This document shows positions 31,792-39,680 of a stretch of 53,959 nt of DNA, in pieces. The stretch comes from Collimonas silvisoli. Its GTDB lineage: Bacteria; Pseudomonadota; Gammaproteobacteria; Burkholderiales; Burkholderiaceae_D. A model generated the notes under the pieces. That model was given only the letters and a program-made list of their open reading frames with translations. It made no database searches and was not told where the DNA came from. The DNA lies in the NCBI RefSeq assembly GCF_018305005.1, contig NZ_JAGQEG010000036.1, positions 1 to 53,959 on the forward strand, read 5' to 3'. Made by a program: the position numbers and the translations under genes. How positions within the stretch are numbered: the first letter of the stretch is position 1; each line of letters opens with the position of its first letter.

Positions 31792-32934
31792 TCAGCCCGG
31801 CACTTTACCCTCTACACCCTGCACGTAAAATTTGACGCCATGCAGGAAAGCATCGTCTGCCACGACATCCTTGGCGACCGCTTCCTTGCCGGCGTTGTCG
31901 ACGATCGGGCCTTTCCAGATCGGCGCGCTGCCGTCGACGATGGCTTTCTTGCGTTCTGCCACCAGGGCCTTGACGTCAGCCGGCAAGTCGGGATTGAAAG
32001 CGCCGAGATCGATGCCGTCGTCCTTCAGGCCTAACCAGCTGCTGCCGGTTTTCCAGCTGCCGTCCAGCACTTCGCCGACGCGCCTGTTGTAATACACGCC
32101 CCAGTTGATCATGGATGCCGCCAGATGCGCTTTCGCACCGAAGCCGGTCATGTCGCTATCCCAGCCGAAGGCGTACACGCCCTTTTCCTGCGCGGTCTGC
32201 ACTACAGCGGCGGAATCGGTGTTTTGCATCAGCACATCGACGCCCTGGCCGATCAGCGTGGTGGCGGCTTCGCGCTCCTTGCCCGGGTCGAACCATTTGT
32301 TGACCCACACCACGCGCGTGGTGGCTTTCGGATTGACCGAGCGCGCACCCAAGGTGAAGGAATCGATATTGCGGATCACTTCAGGAATCGGCACCGAAGC
32401 GACCACGCCGAGCTTGCCCGACTTGCTCATCTTGCCCGCCACCACGCCGGCCAGGTAAGCGCCTTCATAGGTGCGGACATCGTACTGCGCCAGGTTGTCG
32501 GCGGTTTTGAAACCGGTGGCGTGCTCGAATTTGACGTCCGGGAATTCCTTGGCCACTTTCAGCATCGCTTCCATGTAGCCGAAGGTGGTGCCGAAGATCA
32601 GCTTGTTGCCGTCGACCGCCAGCTGGCGGATCACACGCTCGGCGTCGGCGGCGGATTCAGGAACGTTTTCCACAAAAGTGGTTTTCACCTTGTCGCCGAA
32701 TTTTTCTTCGACTGCCTTGCGGCCCTTGTCGTGGGCGAAGGTCCAGCCGGCGTCGCCCACCGGTCCGATGTAGACGAAGGCTACCTTCAACGGTTCGGCC
32801 TTGGTCGGCGCTGCTGCCGGCGCCGAAGCGGGAGCTGCCGGCGGCGCCGCTTCCTCCTTCTTGCCGCAGCCGATCAGCGTGGCGGCAGCCAGTGCGGTGA
32901 GCATGGCGAGTGATGCTCTGCGTGAAATTCTCAT
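31792..32934 (-). CDS. BMP-family substrate-binding lipoprotein (nucleoside/purine ABC uptake)
   Basis: The 380-residue protein has a lipoprotein signal (ATLIGC, Cys 23), an Ala/Pro-rich tether and a BMP/PnrA domain: VAFVYIGPVGDAGWTFAHDKG, DGNKLIFGTTFGYMEAM, YLAGVVAGKMSKSGKLGVV, WVNKWFDPGKEREAA and the C-terminal DDGIDLGAFNP. BMP receptors of this type bind purine nucleosides or related compounds outside the inner membrane. Start 32934 (MRISRRAS) follows GGGAGTTACAC; the frame extends 14 codons further up. It is the last gene of a four-gene uptake operon, 74 bases after a permease gene. Confidence 0.95.
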   Translation of the reverse strand: MRISRRASLAMLTALAAATLIGCGKKEEAAPPAAPASAPAAAPTKAEPLKVAFVYIGPVGDAGWTFAHDKGRKAVEEKFGDKVKTTFVENVPESAADAERVIRQLAVDGNKLIFGTTFGYMEAMLKVAKEFPDVKFEHATGFKTADNLAQYDVRTYEGAYLAGVVAGKMSKSGKLGVVASVPIPEVIRNIDSFTLGARSVNPKATTRVVWVNKWFDPGKEREAATTLIGQGVDVLMQNTDSAAVVQTAQEKGVYAFGWDSDMTGFGAKAHLAASMINWGVYYNRRVGEVLDGSWKTGSSWLGLKDDGIDLGAFNPDLPADVKALVAERKKAIVDGSAPIWKGPIVDNAGKEAVAKDVVADDAFLHGVKFYVQGVEGKVPG

Positions 32935-33008
32935 GTGTAACTCCCTCGGTGTGATGGTTGGTCGACGTACTAACAACTTGCTTTCAGGTGTGCAGCTTAA
33001 CTCTTAAT

Positions 33009-33929
33009 TCAACTTGCGCCCGGCTTGAAAGGCTTGCCCAGCGAGGCCGGCATGTTCAGGCGAATCCAGTCGGGATTACGTGAAATCAGCGCCAGCACCA
33101 CGACGGTTGCTAGATACGGCAGCATCGACAGGATTTGCGAGGGCAGGGTAACGCCTATCCCTTGCAAGTAAAACTGGAGGATGGTTACGCCGCCGAACAA
33201 CAAGGCGCCGAGCAGCACGCGGGCCGGCCGCCAGGTGGCAAACGCGGTCAAGGCCAGCGCGATCCAGCCGCGCCCGGAGACCAGCCCCTCGACCCACATC
33301 GGCGTATACACCAACGATAAATAAGCCCCGGCCAGGCCGCAACAGGCGCCGCCGAACAGCAGCGCGGCAAAGCGTATCCAGCGCACCGGGTAACCCAGCG
33401 CATGCGCCGATTCCGGCGATTCGCCGACGGCGCGCAGGATCAGGCCGGAACGGGTGCGATAAATGAACCAGCCGATAGCGGCGCACAGCAGCAAGGCCAG
33501 ATAGCTCATCCAATGTTGCTGGAACAACGCCTGGCCGAGGAACGGAATATCCCTGAGCAGCGGGATAGCCAGCGTTTGCGAAGGCAAAGCCAGGCCGACA
33601 AAACGCTGGCCGATGAAGGCCGACAGCCCCGCGCCGAAAATCGACAATGCCAGGCCGGTGGCCACCTGATTGGTCGCCAGCACCAGCGCCAGCCAGGAAA
33701 ACAGCGCCGCCATCAAAACTCCGCTGAGCGCACCGGCCAAGAAACCCAGCATCGGGCTGTGGGTGGTGTAGCCAACCGCAAATCCGGCGATGGCGGCGAC
33801 CAGCATCATGCCTTCCGCGCCGAGATTGAGGACGCCCGCGCGTTCGTTGATCAGCAAACCGAGCGCCGCCAGCAGCAGCGGGGTTCCGGCGTTGATCGAT
33901 GCAGCGATGAGAGAAGCGAATTGTTCCAT
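33009..33929 (-). CDS. BMP-type ABC transporter permease, second subunit (NupQ-like)
   Basis: The 306-residue polytopic protein has about eight to nine membrane segments. The family motif is NLGAEGMMLVAAIAGFAVGY near residue 35, followed by LALATNQVATGLALSIFG-like helices and a C-terminal cytoplasmic tail (SLGKPFKPGAS). It pairs with the permease encoded at 33940 to form the channel. The two genes are 10 bases apart, so they are translated together. Nucleoside or purine-base transport is inferred from its BMP partner. Confidence 0.93.
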   Translation of the reverse strand: MEQFASLIAASINAGTPLLLAALGLLINERAGVLNLGAEGMMLVAAIAGFAVGYTTHSPMLGFLAGALSGVLMAALFSWLALVLATNQVATGLALSIFGAGLSAFIGQRFVGLALPSQTLAIPLLRDIPFLGQALFQQHWMSYLALLLCAAIGWFIYRTRSGLILRAVGESPESAHALGYPVRWIRFAALLFGGACCGLAGAYLSLVYTPMWVEGLVSGRGWIALALTAFATWRPARVLLGALLFGGVTILQFYLQGIGVTLPSQILSMLPYLATVVVLALISRNPDWIRLNMPASLGKPFKPGAS

Positions 33930-33939
33930 GTGCCCTTCC

Positions 33940-35034
33940 TTAAACTTTGGCTTTGCGGCGCAGCCGATAGTCGATCAGGGTATCGCTCGCCAGCAGTAAA
34001 AACAGCAGCATGCCCTGGAACACGCCGGTAATCGCCGACGGCAGGCCGAGCCGCGATTGCGCCAGCTCGCCGCCCAGGTACAGCAAGGACATGACCAGTC
34101 CGCCCAGCACCGCGCCGACCGGATGCAGGCGGCCGATGAAGGCGACGATGATGGCGGCGAAGCCGTAGCCCGGCGATACCGACGGCAGCAACTGGCCTAT
34201 CGGTCCGGCGATTTCAAACGCACCCGCCAGACCGGCGAAGCTGCCGGAAATCAGCAGCGACACCCACAATGCGCTGCGGCTGGAAAAGCCGGCGTAACGC
34301 GCCGCGTGCGGAGCGGTGCCGCCAACGAACAGAGAAAAGCCGCGCAAGCTGCGCGCCATGAACACCGTCATCACAACCGCCAGCACCAGCGTCACCGCAA
34401 AGCCGATGTGCAGGCGGGTGCCGCTCATCAGCATCGGCAGCATGAACTCGCTGGAAAACACTTTCGATTGCGGGAAATTCATGCCGTTCGGATCTTTCAA
34501 CGGCCCGTTCACTGCATACATCAGCAACAACTGCGCGACATAGGTCAGCATCAGCGACACCAGGATTTCGTTGGCGTTGAAACGGTCGCGCAGCAGCGCC
34601 GTGATGCTGGCCCAGAAAGCGCCGCCGAGGATGCCGGCGGCGACCATCAGCAGCAAGCCGAAACCGCCGGGGATCGCATGGGCATTGCCAGGTACATCGA
34701 TCAACACCAGCGCGCCGCCGGCAAACAAGGCGCCGACGGTGAACTGGCCCTCGGCGCCGATATTCCAGACATTGGCGCGAAAGCACACCGCCAGGCCCAG
34801 GGCGCAGAGTATCAAGGGCACCGATTTCAGCAGCAGCTCGCTGATGGCGCGCTTGCCGTTGAACGGATCGATCAGGAATACTTTCAGTCCGGCGAGCGGG
34901 TCCTTGCCGAGCGCGATGAACAGCAATGCGCCCAGCAGCATGGTCAGGACCATCGCCAGTACGGGCGACAGATAGGTCATCGAACGCGATGGCGTGCCGC
35001 GCAGTTCCAGTCTCCAGGGCCATAGGTCACGCAT
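33940..35034 (-). CDS. BMP-type ABC transporter permease, first subunit (NupP-like)
   Basis: The 364-residue protein is polytopic, with a first helix around residues 23-45, the motif NIGAEGQFTVGALFAGG, and SLLYLGGELAQSRLGLPSAITGVFQGMLLFL near the C-terminus. It has the longer N-terminal region usual for the first permease of Nup/BMP transporters. Its ATG overlaps the ATPase stop by 8 bases (ATGCGTGA), an arrangement that couples the two products. Confidence 0.93.
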   Translation of the reverse strand: MRDLWPWRLELRGTPSRSMTYLSPVLAMVLTMLLGALLFIALGKDPLAGLKVFLIDPFNGKRAISELLLKSVPLILCALGLAVCFRANVWNIGAEGQFTVGALFAGGALVLIDVPGNAHAIPGGFGLLLMVAAGILGGAFWASITALLRDRFNANEILVSLMLTYVAQLLLMYAVNGPLKDPNGMNFPQSKVFSSEFMLPMLMSGTRLHIGFAVTLVLAVVMTVFMARSLRGFSLFVGGTAPHAARYAGFSSRSALWVSLLISGSFAGLAGAFEIAGPIGQLLPSVSPGYGFAAIIVAFIGRLHPVGAVLGGLVMSLLYLGGELAQSRLGLPSAITGVFQGMLLFLLLASDTLIDYRLRRKAKV

Positions 35035-36574
35035 GCGCTGCCTCCTGCCCGTCCTGCCGCCATAAGCCGCTCATCCACAAACCGACCTGCTCGCGCGTAG
35101 CTTGTTCAATCGCAATCGAGGGCGACAAGCGGCCCTTGGCAATCACATGCAAGCGATCGCACAGGGCAAACAATTCATCGAGCTCTTCGGAAATAATCAA
35201 CACGGCACAACCTTCCTTTTTCAACGCCAGGATTTCAGCATGGATTTGCGCCGCCGCGCCCACGTCCACCCCCCAGGTCGGCTGCGCCACGATGAACACG
35301 CTAGGTTTGCGCTCCAGTTCGCGGCCGACGATGAATTTCTGCAGATTACCGCCGGACAGGCTTTTCGCCAGCGCATCGGGGCCGCTGGCCTTGACCTTGA
35401 AGTTGCCGATGATGGCGGCGGCAGCGCTGCGGGCATAAGCGAAATCGATCATGCCGCGTTTGACGAAAGGGGATTTCTGATGCGACAGCAGCATGTTGGC
35501 GGCCAGCGTCATGGCCGGCACCGCGCCGCGTCCCAGCCTTTCCTCCGGCACCAGCCCGAGGCCGAGCGCCCGCCGTGGATTCGGCGCCAGCTGGCCGGCG
35601 GCGCGGCCTACCAGCATCAGCATATTGGGCGCGGCGCGCTGGTCCTCGCCGGATAACGTGGCCAGCAACTCTTGCTGGCCGTTGCCGGAAACGCCGGCGA
35701 TGCCGACAATCTCGCCGGCCCGTACTTCGCATTCGATATCGTGCAATTCGGTGGCGAACAGGTGCGCTTTCGGCAAGCTCAAGCGGTTGATATGCAGCTT
35801 GCGCTCGCTGCGTTGCAGATGGGTATCCGGATTACGTTCGCGCTGCAGACGCACCAGCTCGTCGCCGATCATCATTCGCGACAGGCCGGCGCTGGTTTCG
35901 TTGCGCGGATCGCAGTTGCCGGTGACCCTGCCGTTGCGCATGACCGTGGCGTTGTGGCACAGAGCGCGGATTTCATCGAGCTTGTGGCTGATGTAGAGGA
36001 TGCTGCAGCCCTCGTCGGCCAGTTTGCGCAGGGTGACGAACAGCTTGTCCACTGCCTGCGGCGTCAGCACTGAAGTCGGCTCGTCGAGAATCAATAATTG
36101 CGGATTGGTCAGCAAGGCGCGCACGATCTCGACACGCTGGCGCTCGCCGACCGACAGCGTGTGCACGTGGCGATGCGGTTCCAGTTCCAGACCGTACTTT
36201 TCCCCGGTCTGGCGGATTTGCGTCACCAGCTGCGGCATGCTGACATCCGAGGCCAGGCCGAGTGCAATGTTTTCCGCAACGGTGAGGGTGTCGAATAGAG
36301 AGAAATGCTGGAACACCATCGCAATGCCAAGCTTGCGCGCCACATGCGGGTTGGCGATGTGCACTTGTTCGCCGTTCCAGAAAATCTCGCCGGCATCCGG
36401 TTTCACCGTGCCGAAGATGATTTTCATCAGGGTCGATTTGCCGGCGCCGTTTTCGCCGAGGACGGCGTGGATTTCACCGGGGGCCACGCGCAGATTGACA
36501 TCGTCATTGGCCAGTACGGCCGGGTAGGCTTTGCGGATATGGGCGATGTCCAGACGCGGTATGGTTGAAGTCAT
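35027..36574 (-). CDS. Double-cassette ABC ATPase for nucleoside-type uptake (NupO-like)
   Basis: From ATG 36574 the 515-residue protein has two ABC cassettes. The first has an intact Walker A (GENGAGKST, 40-48), signature LSVGERQRVEIVRAL and Walker B LLILDEPTSVLT. The second has the degenerate Walker A usual for this subfamily (GVSGNGQQELL), signature LSGGNLQKFIVGREL and VAQPTWGVDVGAA. It energises import by the two permeases downstream. The open frame runs 48 codons further up, but MTSTIPRLDIAHIRKAYP is the expected beginning. It leads the operon; its promoter should lie in 36575-36860. Confidence 0.95.
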   Translation of the reverse strand: MTSTIPRLDIAHIRKAYPAVLANDDVNLRVAPGEIHAVLGENGAGKSTLMKIIFGTVKPDAGEIFWNGEQVHIANPHVARKLGIAMVFQHFSLFDTLTVAENIALGLASDVSMPQLVTQIRQTGEKYGLELEPHRHVHTLSVGERQRVEIVRALLTNPQLLILDEPTSVLTPQAVDKLFVTLRKLADEGCSILYISHKLDEIRALCHNATVMRNGRVTGNCDPRNETSAGLSRMMIGDELVRLQRERNPDTHLQRSERKLHINRLSLPKAHLFATELHDIECEVRAGEIVGIAGVSGNGQQELLATLSGEDQRAAPNMLMLVGRAAGQLAPNPRRALGLGLVPEERLGRGAVPAMTLAANMLLSHQKSPFVKRGMIDFAYARSAAAAIIGNFKVKASGPDALAKSLSGGNLQKFIVGRELERKPSVFIVAQPTWGVDVGAAAQIHAEILALKKEGCAVLIISEELDELFALCDRLHVIAKGRLSPSIAIEQATREQVGLWMSGLWRQDGQEAAHA

Positions 36575-36860
36575 TTTGTTTTGCCTGCGTAGGTAAAAAT
36601 TGCTGCCTGAAGATTGCTGCAAATTCATGCCAAAAGCAACATGCCGGATCAATCTTCCGATACTCATCGCCAACTTGCAACACAATGTATTGTCGGTATA
36701 AGGCTTATGTAAAAGCAAACTGCATGCCAGATACCGCGACGCGAACCGTCAACGCATCTGGCGCGGCGTGTGCCTGCGGTTTGTATCTGTGCCTGGCGGT
36801 TGCAAACTACGGCAGCATGACTGCGGGCTTGCAATCCAAAAGCAAAAATGGAAGTCATGA

Positions 36861-36977
36861 GAAAAAAATCCGACGACACGATCTCTGCACCGGCATCTGC
36901 TTGATATCGAGCGCGCCTTGCGTCTGAGCGGCGGCGAACATGAAGTGAATCTGGCCGACATCCTCGGCATCGTGTAA
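36861..36977 (+). pseudogene. C-terminal stump of a FadR-type (FCD) GntR regulator
   Basis: Rightward from 36861 the frame reads LHRHLLDIERALRLSGGEHE, then VNLADILGIV and a stop at 36975-36977. This is the last helix and tail of GntR/FCD regulators of Burkholderiales, of the HLxDIERALRLxxxxHEVDLAxxLG type. An in-frame TGA (36858-36860) precedes it and no wHTH domain can be found, so only 38 codons survive. It lies between the uptake operon and two GntR-like operator sites, suggesting a lost local regulator. Confidence 0.65.
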
Positions 36978-37082
36978 CAAAACCGAACCGCCGAACCGTT
37001 CTCGCATCGCCCCCTCCATAGATCGCCGCCATGTTTTTTTAATGTAGCCGGCACGTCGTTGTGCGGATTTATTTTCATTAGA

Positions 37083-37092
37083 TTGTATACAA
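37083..37092. promoter_or_regulatory. GntR-like operator TTGTATACAA
   Basis: This is a perfect 10-bp palindrome in an AT-rich stretch, of the TTGTATACAA form bound by many FadR-subfamily GntR regulators. It lies 106 bases downstream of the GntR stump and 348 bases upstream of the phosphodiesterase gene. Binding is inferred. Confidence 0.5.
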
Positions 37093-37280
37093 ATTTTAAA
37101 AAAATGTCGCCATTTTGACCTGCCGGTGCACCCCAGTCCAGTTCTTGGATCTTGCCGCCATCCCCAATTTGTAACGCGGCTCACCAATAGATGCTGTTAT
37201 TTTAATGAACGAATCTCCTTCATCTTCTGATCCTGATTTGCATTCTTAGCGTGATTGAACCCATCTGGAATAATGATCAT

Positions 37281-37290
37281 ATGTATACAA
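37281..37290. promoter_or_regulatory. Second GntR-like operator ATGTATACAA
   Basis: This differs from the palindrome at 37083 by one base and lies 198 bases downstream of it, followed by an A-rich run as at the first site. Paired sites at this distance could support looping or serve two promoters, those of the leftward uptake operon and the rightward phosphodiesterase. Confidence 0.4.
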
Positions 37291-37360
37291 AAAATTTTAG
37301 ATAAAAAATCGTCATATTTTTTAATTCTTCCGGAACGAGGTCGATTGCTCAGCTAGCGGG

Positions 37361-37427
37361 AATCGCGATTTCCCCGGCTTTCATATGGCAGTAATAAATC
37401 GCGTGTATCTTCGGGCTAATCGCGATT
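37361..37427. promoter_or_regulatory. Twin AATCGCGATT palindromes upstream of the phosphodiesterase gene
   Basis: AATCGCGATT occurs at 37361-37370 and again at 37418-37427, with a partial copy (AATCGCG) between them near 37398. The second copy ends 13 bases before the ATG at 37441. The first is also flanked by GGG and CCC, giving a longer imperfect palindrome. This is the form of a repeated operator for a regulator of the downstream gene; the regulator is unknown. Confidence 0.5.
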
Positions 37428-37440
37428 CATTGAAAATATC

Positions 37441-38697
37441 ATGAAGATTGTTTTTTCCCGCCTGGCTTTGCGCTGCCTTTTTTATGCATTTCTTCCTGCA
37501 ATCGTCGTCGGATGTGCGCTAACCGCACCACCGTCTTCAACCCAAAGCGATCAAGCAACGCCGGTCGCGCCGGTGATCCTGGTGTCGATCGACGGCTTCA
37601 AGCCGGACTACCTGAAGCGCGGGGTCACGCCGAATCTCAACGCGCTGGCGGCGCAAGGCGCCAGCGCCGAAGCGATGCACCCCTCGTTTCCATCGATAAC
37701 TTTCCCCAATCACTACACACTGGTGACAGGACTCCGGCCGGATCGCAACGGCATTGTCGGCAACAGTATGGAGGACAGCCGGATTCCAGGCATTCGTTTC
37801 AGCCTTGGCAATCGAGAAGCTGCCAATGATCGTCGCTGGTGGGACCAGGCGGAGCCGATATGGAGCACAGCGGAGAAACGCGGCCTGCGCACCGCGACCA
37901 TGTTCTGGCCGGGATCCGAGGCAGCCATCCAGGGCGTTCGTCCAAGCGAATGGCGCAGCTACGACAGCAAGGTGCCGGCCAGCGAACGCGTCGACACCTT
38001 GCTTGGCTGGCTGGACCGGCCAATAGCATCGCGCCCGGTTTTTCTTACGCTCTATTTCGAAGACGTCGATCATGCCGGGCACGAATACGGCCCGGAGGCG
38101 GTGCAAACCACGCAGGCAGCGGCGCATGTCGATGAGGCGATAGGGCGTCTCGTCGCCGGCCTCAAAGCGCGCAACATCAAGGCCAATATAGTGCTGGTGT
38201 CCGACCATGGCATGGCAGCCATGAGCAAGCAGCGGGTGATCCTGCTAGATCAGGTCGCCCCGGCCGACAGCTACCGGCTAGTGACGAGCGGCAGCTATGC
38301 CGGACTTGAGGCAAAGCCGGGGCAGGACAGTGTTTTAGCCGGCGCGCTGCTGAAGCCGCACCAGCATATGCAATGCTGGCGCAAGGAAGCAATACCGCCG
38401 CGCTTCCACTACGGCCAGAACCCGCGAGTGCCGGGCTTCATCTGCCTGGCTGAAGTCGGCTGGCAAATCGCGCCGGACGCGCGTGCTGCGGAACGGACCC
38501 CGGCCGGCGGCCACGGCTATGACAATATGGCTGCCGAGATGCAGGCAATTTTCATCGCAGCGGGGCCGGCGTTCAAAGCAGGCATCGTTTTAGCACCATT
38601 CGACAACGTAGACGTCTATCCGCTCGTGATGCACCTGATCGGCTTGCAACCGCTGCCATCCGATGGCAGCTTGACTGCGGCGCCTGCCTTGAACTGA
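37441..38697 (+). CDS. NPP-type nucleotide pyrophosphatase/phosphodiesterase, lipoprotein
   Basis: The 418-residue protein has a lipoprotein-like signal (AIVVGC, Cys 25) and an alkaline-phosphatase-superfamily domain of the ectonucleotide pyrophosphatase/phosphodiesterase type. Visible active-site residues are Asp 51 (SIDGF), nucleophile Thr 87 (SITFPNHYTLVTG), Asp 210 and His 214 (DVDHAGHEYGP), Asp 255/His 256 (SDHGM) and His 358 (GGHGYDN), so both metal sites look intact. Such enzymes cut nucleotides and other phosphodiesters in the periplasm. Beside a nucleoside-type uptake operon, nucleotide scavenging is a reasonable inference. Twin palindromes upstream suggest tight control. Confidence 0.9.
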   Translation: MKIVFSRLALRCLFYAFLPAIVVGCALTAPPSSTQSDQATPVAPVILVSIDGFKPDYLKRGVTPNLNALAAQGASAEAMHPSFPSITFPNHYTLVTGLRPDRNGIVGNSMEDSRIPGIRFSLGNREAANDRRWWDQAEPIWSTAEKRGLRTATMFWPGSEAAIQGVRPSEWRSYDSKVPASERVDTLLGWLDRPIASRPVFLTLYFEDVDHAGHEYGPEAVQTTQAAAHVDEAIGRLVAGLKARNIKANIVLVSDHGMAAMSKQRVILLDQVAPADSYRLVTSGSYAGLEAKPGQDSVLAGALLKPHQHMQCWRKEAIPPRFHYGQNPRVPGFICLAEVGWQIAPDARAAERTPAGGHGYDNMAAEMQAIFIAAGPAFKAGIVLAPFDNVDVYPLVMHLIGLQPLPSDGSLTAAPALN

Positions 38698-38763
38698 GCG
38701 GCAGCGCGAATTGTTCTTGGCTTGGTTTTCATGAGCTGAGCCGCTGTTCATTTCGCGGGACAG

Positions 38764-39063
38764 TTATTTGAAATACACAGCTTGCCGGGATTCTTCGATA
38801 AGCACTTCAGGATGGCGTATTGCAATATTCAACAATGTCCGCGCGGCGCCAGATGGGGCGCGGCGGCCTTGCTCCCATTCCTGTAATGTCCGAACCGATA
38901 CGCCCATGAGTGCAGCGAATTGCGATTGCGACAAACCAGACTGCGTACGTGCCTTGGCAATAGGAGAAACCGCAACGGCAGTTGAGCGCCCGGCTTTGCC
39001 TGCCTTCATATCGCTTACCGATTTGAGCAAGTCGGATTGAAATTGATCCAGTTCTTTATCCAC
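38764..39063 (-). CDS. HigA-like antitoxin (XRE-family helix-turn-helix)
   Basis: The 99-residue protein has an XRE helix-turn-helix at about residues 36-72 (AKARTQSGLSQSQFAALMGVSVRTLQEW is the core pattern) followed by EQGRRAPSGAARTLL, typical of HigA2-type antitoxins. It should bind the toxin encoded just upstream and repress the pair. The ATG lies 8 bases inside the toxin gene, so translation is coupled. The toxin-first order is the HigBA arrangement. Confidence 0.87.
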   Translation of the reverse strand: MDKELDQFQSDLLKSVSDMKAGKAGRSTAVAVSPIAKARTQSGLSQSQFAALMGVSVRTLQEWEQGRRAPSGAARTLLNIAIRHPEVLIEESRQAVYFK

Positions 39064-39370
39064 GATGAATTTCCTCTCGAAGTTTATTTAAGAAATGTGT
39101 TGGCAACTTGTCGAATTTGGCTTTTGTGTACGCTATCAGTAACCATATTTCGCCGTTATCAAGGAGGTTGTAATAAATTACTCTCGCACCTCCACGTTTG
39201 CCCATGCCACCACGTGCATAACGTACCTTGCGCAATCCATCTGTACCTGGGATGACGTCGCCGGACAAAGAATTCACGGCAATCCAGTTAACCAGTTCTT
39301 CGCGCTCGGTATCTGACCAGATTTCCGATGCATATCGCTGAAAAATTTCAGTCTCGATTACGGTACGCAT
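39056..39370 (-). CDS. RelE/HigB-family toxin
   Basis: The 104-residue basic protein has the RelE/HigB2 fold pattern: VIETEIFQRYASEIW, DVIPGTDGLRKVRYARGG, GKRGGARVIYYNLLDNGEIWLL and YTKAKFDKL. HigB toxins cut mRNA on the ribosome. The basic residues of GGMGKRGGARVIYY and the YTKAKFDKL segment are kept, so it looks intact. A perfect palindrome lies 11 bases upstream of its ATG, which would give autoregulation. Confidence 0.88.
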   Translation of the reverse strand: MRTVIETEIFQRYASEIWSDTEREELVNWIAVNSLSGDVIPGTDGLRKVRYARGGMGKRGGARVIYYNLLDNGEIWLLIAYTKAKFDKLPTHFLNKLREEIHRG

Positions 39371-39380
39371 ATGATTGATT

Positions 39381-39397
39381 ATACGTCATTGACGTAT
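39381..39397. promoter_or_regulatory. Perfect 17-bp operator palindrome for the higBA-like pair
   Basis: ATACGTCA and TGACGTAT are exact reverse complements around one T. The site sits 11 bases upstream of the toxin ATG, where an HTH antitoxin would block transcription or early translation. Binding by the encoded antitoxin is inferred. Confidence 0.65.
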
Positions 39398-39525
39398 TCC
39401 CACAAAAAATTTCTAGTTGACCAAAATGAAGGGCCGGGGTTTGGCTCAGAAAACTCCAGGGACATGTCTCGGGAGCTGAAAGATCGTAATTATCATAAAG
39501 ACATCTTCTGAAGGAGAAGAGTCTC

Positions 39526-39606
39526 GTGTCGATTTCTAACAATTTTCAAGCACTAGCTTATGGCGCTGGTCATGCATCAGGATTGCAAGCATTATCTAAA
39601 TCATAA
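39526..39606 (+). CDS. Possible 26-residue peptide with strong ribosome site
   Basis: A GTG at 39526 preceded by AAGGAGAAGAG starts a 26-codon frame reading SISNNFQALAYGAGHASG then LQALSKS, closed by TAA. The sequence is Gly/Ala-rich with no charge cluster. Copies of CATAAAGACAT lie on both sides (39494-39504 and 39613-39623). It could be a leader peptide, a small secreted peptide or chance; nothing else supports it. Confidence 0.25.
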   Translation: MSISNNFQALAYGAGHASGLQALSKS

Positions 39607-39680
39607 AATTGCCATAAAGACATAGAGATGCTGTATCCTCGCAAAGTCATATTTCACGTATTCCGAGCCCGAGGATAGCT

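Noticed and set aside
36565-36927. A 120-codon Cys-rich frame upstream of the ABC ATPase
   Set aside because: Overlaps the start of the ATPase gene and the GntR stump in another frame; composition is unlike any neighbour.
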